Positions 1-5,168 of a DNA stretch of 6,526 nt are shown in pieces. Origin of the DNA: Gammaproteobacteria bacterium (GTDB lineage Bacteria > Pseudomonadota > Gammaproteobacteria > Pseudomonadales > Azotimanducaceae). Below the pieces are notes generated by a model. The model saw only the letters and a program-made list of their open reading frames with translations, ran no database searches and was not told the origin of the DNA. Both the position numbers and the translations under genes were made by a program. How positions within the stretch are numbered: position 1 is the stretch's first letter; every line of letters begins with the position of its first letter. The stretch covers positions 1 through 6,526 of the forward strand of contig JAPUJX010000186.1 of assembly GCA_027295975.1 (NCBI GenBank). Reading direction: 5' to 3'.

Positions 1-645
1 AGGAACTTCTAGTTTGTTCTCGATGTTATAGGGCCAACTCTGGAACCGCGTTTCGTTGGGCGCAAGTTCCAGCGGTGCGGGTAACAGTAAGGCGGGTAGG
101 TAGTCAAAGTAACTGCTGTCCGCAGGCGAATTCGCTAGCGCGTTGGCTGAATCGGGTGTGAAGGAAAATGCAGCCTGCGGCAACCCGACAAATAGTTTTC
201 CCTGGTTGATGAGTGATGGCAGACGTCGCTGACGATCAACAATTGCGGCGGCTTGTACCATATGGTTTGAGGGCTTACCGGACTGTTCGGAGACCATGTT
301 ATGTAGTAAAAGCTCGGCGGATAACGGTTGCATGCGCGGCGCTCGGGGTAACAATAATGCGAGGGTTGTATCTGTGCTTGTCAGGCTCGCCAATAGTTCC
401 AGTGTGCCCGCAGCACGGTCGGCGTCATCCAATAGAAAGTCCAGTTGCTCGCTGGGGAGTTCGACTACGGCTATGTCGGAAGATCTGTTTTGCTTGAGAT
501 ACAGGCGACTGGCGAGGTCGAAGGAGAGGCCATCTAGATGGCTGGGGAAGTTTGAGCGCCAGGGACTGAGCGTGAACAGCGCGATAACAATCATCAAGCC
601 GCGCAAGCTCAGGACAAATTCCAAGATGGCTTTGATGGTCTTCAT
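1..645 (-). CDS. Membrane-anchored CHASE2-like sensor protein, N-terminal part (truncated by window edge)
   Basis: An open frame runs without a stop from an ATG at 645 to the left edge (215 codons), so the C-terminal part lies outside. An in-frame TGA sits at 651-649, two codons upstream, which fixes this start; the ribosome site is weak (GTGAG just upstream). The product begins with a short basic stretch (MKTIK) and a hydrophobic segment at about residues 10-27, as in a signal anchor. Residues 38-63 (DGLSFDLASRLYL, then SSDIAVVEL) resemble the opening of CHASE2 domains, where an amphipathic helix is followed by a first strand of the form 'divivaId'. CHASE2 is an extracytoplasmic sensory domain usually followed by three membrane helices and a cyclase, kinase or other output module; none of that is visible here. 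The domain call is by eye and the match is divergent. The reading frame itself is much surer than the family. Confidence 0.68.
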   Translation of the reverse strand, partial: MKTIKAILEFVLSLRGLMIVIALFTLSPWRSNFPSHLDGLSFDLASRLYLKQNRSSDIAVVELPSEQLDFLLDDADRAAGTLELLASLTSTDTTLALLLPRAPRMQPLSAELLLHNMVSEQSGKPSNHMVQAAAIVDRQRRLPSLINQGKLFVGLPQAAFSFTPDSANALANSPADSSYFDYLPALLLPAPLELAPNETRFQSWPYNIENKLEVP

Positions 646-899
646 TGCTCACATACGATAGGAATCGACAGATCTCGTTTGAAGACCTGGTAGTGTTTCA
701 ATACCCGGTATCGACTGACCGACAATCTTCATTATCAAACTGCGACACCGGTACGTCGGTAATATGATCCAGTATTGTGCGTGTCGGAACTGTCGACTTT
801 ATCCCAGTATCAAAGATAAGGGAGTCAATGTGACGAAGTAGGCGCTTCTGCGCGATTGGGACTGGAATCACGTGGTGTATCAAACAGTAATTTTCGAGT
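646..899. other. Gene-poor region upstream of the CHASE2-like gene
   Basis: About 250 bp with no convincing coding sequence. A 61-codon minus-strand frame (883-698) starts with TTG and resembles nothing I recognise. The stretch should contain the promoter of the minus-strand gene starting at 645, but I see no good -35/-10 pair. The only structure is a small perfect palindrome at 701-711 and a 6-bp inverted pair (718-723 with 755-760). Confidence 0.5.
701..711. promoter_or_regulatory. Small palindrome, possible operator
   Basis: ATACC-C-GGTAT is a perfect 5-bp inverted repeat with a one-base centre, about 55 bp upstream of the minus-strand CHASE2-like start codon. The position suits an operator, but a repeat this short arises easily by chance and no second copy is seen. 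Confidence 0.15.
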
Positions 900-1238
900 G
901 TGACGGACGTATTCGTCTTCTACGCATCGCCCGACCTTGCCAGCGTCCAGCCTATCGTGTTGGCCATGGCAGAACAGGGTCTGGACGCCTCGCGTATCAC
1001 GGAACTGATTGAAGAACACCAAGAGATCCGCCGATCAGCTCCCTGCGTTGATCTGCAGGAAAAACAGGCAAGAAATGTACCGTGGGTCATGGGTCGCCTT
1101 CGGAGGAGAGTGGTTGTTAGGTGTTGGACTGCTGGATCGTATAGCCGCGTACCGCGCAGGCAGCCGACTTACGCGAAGAGTGGCTATCTAGCGCGGCACG
1201 CTGGCGCCATCAATCACCAACAGGTTACCCACATCTAA
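900..1238 (+). pseudogene. TIR-domain-like N-terminal fragment, probably decayed
   Basis: A plus-strand frame starts with GTG at 900, just after an in-frame TAA at 888-890. Its first ~29 residues (TDVFVFYASPDLASVQ, then a helix ending MAEQGL) match the usual opening of TIR_2-type TIR domains: strand 'dvFiSYa', an acidic turn, then helix A ending in '-Le.qG'. In intact TIR genes this motif also sits at the extreme N-terminus, so the start seems preserved. After about residue 40 the frame no longer looks like TIR: no WxxD-type segment, no catalytic Glu region, and an Arg-rich tail. The other two frames hit stops at 1006-1012, so a single simple frameshift does not obviously restore the domain. 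The open frame overlaps the 3' end of the convergent lipoprotein gene by 51 bp, which argues against the tail being real. I infer a truncated remnant; a short unrelated or non-expressed frame is the alternative. Confidence 0.3.
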
Positions 1239-2966
1239 AACACTGCTACCGTTGCCGCGCATCTCGTTGATTATGAAATCGTCGAACCCATCGCCGTTAA
1301 TATCGGCACTCAAGCCGCTGTACATAAGCGTATCTCCTGCGTCATCGGCGCTTTGATCACCGCGCGCACCCAGAATGTCTGTGATGACAAACCCGCCGGT
1401 ACTCGGAAGACCTAGATCGATGGTTGCTGGCCAAGGCTGGGGCTGACCCCAGATCACATGCAGGATGCCTGCGTCAATACGCCCGTTGGGATCGGCTAAA
1501 GGGGAAGCCACAACCAGATCGACAAAGCCATCGCCGTCAATGTCCCCGTGCAGCGTTGTGTCTGAGCTTATGTTACCGGCGCCGCCGCCGACTAGGGTCG
1601 TCATGGCAACATTGGCGGGAAGCGCATCGATTGAAAACATCTGCTGCTTGAGTTCTGCAGCGTTAAAAAATACATGACCAAGACCGGCGTCCGTTTTTCC
1701 TGGCAGGTCTCCTCGAATGTCTCCAACAAATAGATCAGGTGCTCCGTCACCATCGTAGTCAGCGCCACCAATCAACTCCTCACCGAAGCGATCGCTGGTT
1801 TCACCTCCAGCGAGGGTGGCACCATCCATTCGAGAGACTGATCCTGGTGGATTATCGAAGCCGATAGCCAGACCTGCGGGCCACAAACCGGTGGGTAGAT
1901 TGTCATCCCAGAAGATGAACAGCGAACCTCCCGGATTGCCACCCACCCGCACGCCGGATCCCGCCGGAGCCCCGATCGCTTCGAGCAACCCGCCAACGCG
2001 GGAGAGTGACGCCGCACTCAACACTTCGGCCCGACCGTTGGCATCCAGATCGATCAAGGCCAGGGTTGCGCCAAAATGAAAGTTACTACTTCCGGCAGGA
2101 GGTTCGATAATTGCGAGATGACCGGCGAACGCTGTTGTCCCGAAATCTGCGAGATCGACAATCGTGCTGCTGCTGAGGTGTGGTCCTCCGCGCAGCAGGT
2201 AGACGGCGCCGGCATTGTCGCTGCCGTTGGTGTCCCGTTGATCCGCACTGAATGCGATGTCGCTGATTCCATCACCATCCACATCCCCAGTGCGCACCCA
2301 GAAACCGACCCGATCCAGAGCTTCCGCACCTTCAAGGGCCACGACGGTGATGTTGGCGGGGGGAGTTGCCAGGTCCAGAATGGTTGAATTGGTGGCGATG
2401 TTTCTAAGCTCGGGCGATCCGACGATCAGGGTAACCGCACCTGCGCCGATGCGCCCGCCAGCAGAATAGTTGAACCGCCCGATGAGCAGATCACCGACCC
2501 CATCGCCGGTTACGTCGTCCATCCAGATCTCGCCACCGGCCGCTTCTTTCTCACCTGCACCCGCGATGACGAGAATAGTAGGATCGGCCAAGGCGGTGTC
2601 CAACGTGGTACCGATTGTGCCATCACCAAAGATGAGATAAACCTGACCCGCTTGTGCTCGACCCAGCGGGGAAGCCACCATGGCTGATAAGCCAAAATCC
2701 AGGAAGCCGTCGCCGTCGACGTCGAAACCGCCGGCCACTGGCGTGCCGAATCGACCCGTGGAAGCCGACCCAAGGATTCGGGTTACTGGTGCATTGGTCG
2801 TGGCTAGATCCATAGTGGGATTCTGCGGTGTTGGCGTAGGAGGTGTGTTGACCGGATTGTTATTACTACCGCCGCCGCCACAGGCAATTGTGGTCAGGGC
2901 CAGCCATATCATACAACTCACTGCGCTGAGTCTAATAACTGATCGGTAACGGGTGGTGGGAGTCAT
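1188..2966 (-). CDS. FG-GAP repeat (integrin-alpha-like) beta-propeller lipoprotein
   Basis: This 592-residue protein starts at ATG 2966 and ends with TAG at 1188. The N-terminus is a lipoprotein signal: Arg at 6, 8 and 12, a hydrophobic core, and a lipobox TIAC with Cys29, followed by a flexible Gly/Asn/Pro/Thr linker to about residue 52. The rest carries seven calcium-loop motifs of the DxDxDG kind: 82-87 DVDGDG, 151-156 DVTGDG, 228-233 DVDGDG, 306-311 DLDANG, 403-408 DYDGDG, 475-480 DIDGDG and 555-560 DINGDG. Each is followed by a hydrophobic strand (such as DLVVASP) and, later in the repeat, by 'G.vyli.G'. Seven repeats make a closed seven-bladed propeller as in integrin alpha heads. The second and fourth loops depart most from the consensus. 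No enzymatic domain is fused to it. Role inferred: a lipid-anchored surface or periplasmic binding or adhesion scaffold stabilised by calcium. No clear Shine-Dalgarno site precedes the ATG, but the signal peptide supports this start. Confidence 0.92.
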   Translation of the reverse strand: MTPTTRYRSVIRLSAVSCMIWLALTTIACGGGGSNNNPVNTPPTPTPQNPTMDLATTNAPVTRILGSASTGRFGTPVAGGFDVDGDGFLDFGLSAMVASPLGRAQAGQVYLIFGDGTIGTTLDTALADPTILVIAGAGEKEAAGGEIWMDDVTGDGVGDLLIGRFNYSAGGRIGAGAVTLIVGSPELRNIATNSTILDLATPPANITVVALEGAEALDRVGFWVRTGDVDGDGISDIAFSADQRDTNGSDNAGAVYLLRGGPHLSSSTIVDLADFGTTAFAGHLAIIEPPAGSSNFHFGATLALIDLDANGRAEVLSAASLSRVGGLLEAIGAPAGSGVRVGGNPGGSLFIFWDDNLPTGLWPAGLAIGFDNPPGSVSRMDGATLAGGETSDRFGEELIGGADYDGDGAPDLFVGDIRGDLPGKTDAGLGHVFFNAAELKQQMFSIDALPANVAMTTLVGGGAGNISSDTTLHGDIDGDGFVDLVVASPLADPNGRIDAGILHVIWGQPQPWPATIDLGLPSTGGFVITDILGARGDQSADDAGDTLMYSGLSADINGDGFDDFIINEMRGNGSSVLDVGNLLVIDGASVPR

Positions 2967-3007
2967 TTTTGGGATGGTACCGATATTCCCCGCACTTGAG
3001 GAGCACG

Positions 3008-3020
3008 ATCGGCCGCCGAT
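3008..3020. promoter_or_regulatory. 13-bp perfect palindrome in divergent intergenic region, candidate operator
   Basis: ATCGGC-C-GCCGAT is a 6-bp inverted repeat around one central base. It lies 42 bp upstream of the lipoprotein ATG (minus) and about 160 bp upstream of the histidine-rich gene (plus). A dyad here could bind a regulator serving one or both genes. No second copy is seen in the window, so this is only a candidate. Confidence 0.25.
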
Positions 3021-3031
3021 ATCTATGCGAC

Positions 3032-3058
3032 TTGTCGTAGTATGTGGGTTGATATTAT
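3032..3058 (+). promoter_or_regulatory. Weak sigma70-like promoter candidate for the histidine-rich protein gene
   Basis: A -35-like TTGTCG (3032-3037) and a -10-like TATTAT (3053-3058) are separated by 15 bp, shorter than the optimal 17. Transcription would start near 3065 and leave a leader of about 115 nt before the ATG. Evidence is limited to hexamer similarity. Confidence 0.25.
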
Positions 3059-3167
3059 GCCGGGAAGCAAGGGTGTCGGCTAATTCACAGTTCTCGCTAC
3101 CCCGTCGGTCGCTTGCAACGATGGGCCTAAATTTTGTCGAAATACCAGGCAGCGCAGCGCGTAATTC

Positions 3168-3174
3168 GAGGGAG
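3168..3174 (+). promoter_or_regulatory. Ribosome binding site selecting the start of the histidine-rich protein
   Basis: GAGGGAG lies upstream of two adjacent ATG codons. It is 3 nt from the first (3178) and 6 nt from the second (3181), so the second is the better start. It also rules against starts far upstream, although the frame stays open back to 2953. Confidence 0.65.
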
Positions 3175-3180
3175 AAAATG

Positions 3181-3753
3181 ATGAAACTGTTAGTTCTGGT
3201 TCCATTGTTAGTCGTACCGGCTATGTCGATACAGGCAGACGATTCGGGCTGTCACCAAGCGAAACATATAGAGGCGGCAGCTCATGACGTGGAAGAACGG
3301 GCCAGACACTTTGATCGGGTATTGGTCAACTTCGACGGATACGGTCATATTTCTGACGACTCTCTTCATCTTGCAGAAGCTGCAGAACATCTACATGAAT
3401 TAGCACATGCAAACCGCAGCCGTTGTGACCACCTCAGGCAAGACTATGGCAACGTGGAACGGCTATACAACCATTTTGCAAGAGAGTTCAGAAGCGCTCA
3501 TGACATACACCACAACCACCATGTTGCGGAAGACTGGTATGAACTCGAGCACGCTTATCACGCTCTTGTTGGTTCGTTCGATTTCGAAACACCCACGCAC
3601 GGGGATAACGCGCAACATGAACAGGTTTATTATGGTCGTCATGGTCGCCCAGTCTCCCCGGAATTGATAGCTCAATGGCGTCGTGTCTGTAAGAGCGGCC
3701 GACGCAAGAGTTGCAAGAAACTCAACGCTGTCGGTGCACCGTTGGAGCCCTGA
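3181..3753 (+). CDS. Exported histidine-rich, four-cysteine protein of unknown family
   Basis: The 190-residue product starts with a typical Sec signal peptide: MKLL, a Val/Leu/Pro core and a cleavage site after residue 19 (SIQA, then DDSGC). The mature part of about 171 residues contains 21 histidines (12%), concentrated in predicted amphipathic helices: H25/H29/H35/H43, H63/H70/H72/H76/H84, H98/H107 and a cluster DIHHNHH at 108-114, then H124/H127. Many are spaced i, i+3/i+4 and alternate with Asp/Glu, which suits metal binding on helix faces. Cysteines at 24, 82, 170 and 178 could form two disulfides; the last two lie in a strongly basic tail (167-180). I do not recognise the family. A helical-bundle periplasmic protein that binds or buffers a transition metal is an inference from composition only. 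It stands alone between two minus-strand genes. A six-base spacing to the Shine-Dalgarno site supports this ATG; starting one codon earlier (3178) is possible. Confidence 0.78.
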   Translation: MKLLVLVPLLVVPAMSIQADDSGCHQAKHIEAAAHDVEERARHFDRVLVNFDGYGHISDDSLHLAEAAEHLHELAHANRSRCDHLRQDYGNVERLYNHFAREFRSAHDIHHNHHVAEDWYELEHAYHALVGSFDFETPTHGDNAQHEQVYYGRHGRPVSPELIAQWRRVCKSGRRKSCKKLNAVGAPLEP

Positions 3754-3774
3754 ATTGAGATTGCCTTTTGCTTT

Positions 3775-3797
3775 TCCCGGATTTTCGGAACCCGGGA
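3775..3797. terminator. Weak hairpin between convergent genes
   Basis: TCCCGG (3775-3780) and CCGGGA (3792-3797) can form a 6-bp GC-rich stem with an 11-nt loop in the 53-bp gap between the convergent histidine-rich and hydrolase genes. The place fits a two-way terminator, but neither strand has a following U-run, so it does not meet the usual intrinsic terminator pattern. Confidence 0.22.
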
Positions 3798-3806
3798 GGT
3801 AAGGCC

Positions 3807-4748
3807 CTAGTTCAGGGTCAAGCGCCGATTGCTATCTGCGTCTTCGACCCGCCCCGAGTCTATACATGCAGAGATATGTCTGAACACAACACCGGTATCG
3901 TTATTTTCATCCTCCCGGAAATACGTGTGTCCTTTTGGTGTGTCATACCTGATGTTGAAATTGTCACAGTCGACGGCATAAACGTTGTCTGGGACCAGTC
4001 GCATATCTTCCGGGCCGGTATGACCGAGTCGACGCGATGCAATGCGGTTTTTGAGGTTTGTAACTTTGCTGGAACGAAGAGCAAGATCATCCGAAGCGTA
4101 GTAGACCACGACATTTCGAGACGCGTTGCAGATAACCTCTCCGCGATTACCGCGGTGAAGCGTTTCGTTGACCACATCTGCCGCTACCAGGAATGTGTTT
4201 CGAAACAGCATAGGCACCCCCTCTGAGAGGTCGTAACGGTCCCATGATCCGAGTGACTCACGCAGCACCCGGTTGCCCATGGAGTGGGCCAGTACGCTTA
4301 CCCGCATCGTGCACGGGTTCTCGGGATCTTGCTCCTCGGTCCACTTGTAAAACATGCCGAGCACTCTGCCGAAAGCCATACCCGTCGCATCAGCAGACTT
4401 CTGGTCGTCCCAATAGTCCTTGACGACTCCGAAATCGTTGTCGCAAGGCCAGATCATGGGGATCACCAGTACGTCATGGTCAGCCATGTTCTGCATTTCT
4501 TTGGTGGCCTTGAATACATCGTCGGGCTGATTGCTGAAGCCGTGAATGTAGAGCAACAGGTGCTTCCGGCCGCTATCTCGGACAGTTGTGAAGAACTTCC
4601 TGGATAAGATTTCCTTGATCGATCCATCTTCGTGCCATTCGCAAAAGTACACCGAGTTCGAGACGGCGTTGCTATCGGCAAACGTCCAGTCACGGCCCGC
4701 TCTACTTCTGTGTGATTGTTTCGGTACCCGATTGGTAATAAACAGCAT
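3807..4748 (-). CDS. DUF900-type alpha/beta hydrolase
   Basis: The product has 313 residues from the ATG at 4748. Numbered from that Met, it shows the alpha/beta-hydrolase pieces seen in the DUF900 family (PF05990): an opening MLFITNRVP; the oxyanion-side motif YIHGFSN at about 67-73; the IWPCDND segment and DYWDDQKSAD; the nucleophile elbow LAHSMGNRVL with Ser156; the acid region VVYYASDDLAL with Asp220/Asp221; a family-like RLGHTGP; and a candidate catalytic histidine in KGHTYF (His274). All parts of a Ser-Asp-His triad are therefore present. No signal peptide or membrane segment is visible, so it is probably cytoplasmic. The substrate is unknown; family members are described as putative esterase/lipase-like hydrolases. 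A GTG six codons upstream (4766) keeps the frame open, but AGGGA seven bases before the ATG favours the shorter form. It is a single-gene unit, convergent with the histidine-rich gene and divergent from the quinoprotein gene. Confidence 0.9.
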   Translation of the reverse strand: MLFITNRVPKQSHRSRAGRDWTFADSNAVSNSVYFCEWHEDGSIKEILSRKFFTTVRDSGRKHLLLYIHGFSNQPDDVFKATKEMQNMADHDVLVIPMIWPCDNDFGVVKDYWDDQKSADATGMAFGRVLGMFYKWTEEQDPENPCTMRVSVLAHSMGNRVLRESLGSWDRYDLSEGVPMLFRNTFLVAADVVNETLHRGNRGEVICNASRNVVVYYASDDLALRSSKVTNLKNRIASRRLGHTGPEDMRLVPDNVYAVDCDNFNIRYDTPKGHTYFREDENNDTGVVFRHISACIDSGRVEDADSNRRLTLN

Positions 4749-4755
4749 GGCGATT

Positions 4756-4760
4756 TCCCT
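4756..4760 (-). promoter_or_regulatory. Ribosome binding site choosing ATG 4748 over GTG 4766
   Basis: On the minus strand AGGGA ends 7 nt before the ATG at 4748. It lies inside the frame that would begin at GTG 4766, so it supports the shorter 313-residue hydrolase. Confidence 0.6.
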
Positions 4761-4789
4761 ATTCACATTGCATTGCGGAATGAACCTAG

Positions 4790-4798
4790 ACTATATCA
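4790..4798 (-). promoter_or_regulatory. Extended -10 promoter candidate for the hydrolase gene
   Basis: The minus strand reads TGATATAGT: an extended -10 (TGn) joined to TATAGT, one base from the consensus hexamer. No good -35 lies 17 bp further up, which is typical of extended -10 promoters. A start near 4783 would give a leader of about 35 nt before the ATG at 4748 and its Shine-Dalgarno site. Confidence 0.42.
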
Positions 4799-4891
4799 GT
4801 CGATAACTGAAGGCGGGAGTCGATCTGCATAGGCGGCAATGGGAACTGGAAGCCAGAAGAACGCAAGCGTCCGTTCGTTACGAAGCCGATA

Positions 4892-4924
4892 CCGGGGAGC
4901 AGCGGGCCCTGTCCCGGGGTTTTT
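4892..4924 (+). terminator. Terminator-like hairpin with U-run, ahead of the quinoprotein gene
   Basis: CCGGG (4892-4896) pairs with CCCGG (4913-4917). After a 2-nt bulge, GCAG (4899-4902) pairs with CTGT (4909-4912, one G-U pair) around a 6-nt loop. GG and then five Ts (4920-4924) follow, as in an intrinsic terminator reading rightwards. No plus-strand gene ends just before it. It could close a read-through transcript, act as a leader attenuator for the quinoprotein gene, or be fortuitous in GC-rich DNA. Confidence 0.28.
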
Positions 4925-5056
4925 GCGCCCGGATCCCAGGCTGCGGGCGGACGAAACAACCGTGCGTAGATGGCGTTCGCCCGCAACAATGAGCATGGCG
5001 ACAAACGACTCACGCTGGTTTCATCAGCAACCGGACGTGGAATGGGTGCTGACAAC

Positions 5057-5101
5057 CTGGCTGGAACTGAATGACAATAGCCGCATGAATCGATCAGCCA
5101 G
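5057..5101. repeat. Inverted repeat upstream of the quinoprotein gene
   Basis: CTGGCTG (5057-5063) and CAGCCAG (5095-5101) are perfect inverted copies separated by 31 bp, ending 68 bp before the quinoprotein start codon. They could be paired half-sites or a leader stem, but at 7 bp chance is a fair explanation. Confidence 0.2.
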
Positions 5102-5156
5102 CCTTCCCGGACGTGCCGGTTTCCGCCCGCCTTTGTTCCGTCTCCCAGCGAATTTC

Positions 5157-5161
5157 AAGGA
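5157..5161 (+). promoter_or_regulatory. Ribosome binding site fixing the quinoprotein start
   Basis: AAGGA ends 7 nt before ATG 5169, the optimal spacing. With the signal peptide right after the ATG, it selects this start over in-frame ATGs at 4839, 4989 and 4995. Confidence 0.7.
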
Positions 5162-5168
5162 AACCAGC

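Larger units (their letters stand above)
4799..5168. other. Divergent intergenic region between hydrolase and quinoprotein genes
   Basis: About 370 bp with no gene I can support. It holds a terminator-like hairpin (4892-4924), a 7-bp inverted repeat (5057-5101) and a 9-bp direct repeat CCGGACGTG (5031-5039 and 5107-5115). The frame of the downstream quinoprotein is open back to a TAG at 4830-4832, including ATGs at 4839, 4989 and 4995, but its Arg-rich product resembles nothing known to me. I see no clear sigma70 promoter for the quinoprotein gene. Confidence 0.55.

Noticed and set aside
698..883. 61-codon minus-strand frame upstream of the CHASE2-like gene
   Set aside because: TTG start, no ribosome site, no recognisable motif; likely chance.
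1009..1191. TTG-started 60-codon frame as the continuation of the TIR-like fragment after a frameshift
   Set aside because: It is preceded by an in-frame stop, and its sequence (WVAFGGEWLLGVG and so on) does not look like the middle of a TIR domain.
1424..2949. Several plus-strand and off-frame minus-strand frames of 60-100 codons
   Set aside because: All lie inside the lipoprotein gene, whose repeat-rich protein clearly identifies the coding frame.
3028..3037. Palindrome CGACTTGTCG near the histidine-rich gene promoter
   Set aside because: Arms of only four bases; too short to claim as an operator.
2953..3180. N-terminal extension of the histidine-rich protein by up to 76 codons
   Set aside because: The frame is open, but the Shine-Dalgarno site at 3168-3174 and the signal peptide starting at 3181 identify the real start; the extension would bury the signal peptide.
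4786..5055. 89-codon minus-strand frame (Pro/Leu/Arg-rich) in the intergenic region
   Set aside because: It overlaps the hydrolase promoter and resembles no family I know; two other frames here are also open, as expected in GC-rich DNA.
5031..5115. Direct repeat CCGGACGTG, two copies 76 bp apart
   Set aside because: Nine bases only, no third copy and no mobile-element features; chance is adequate.
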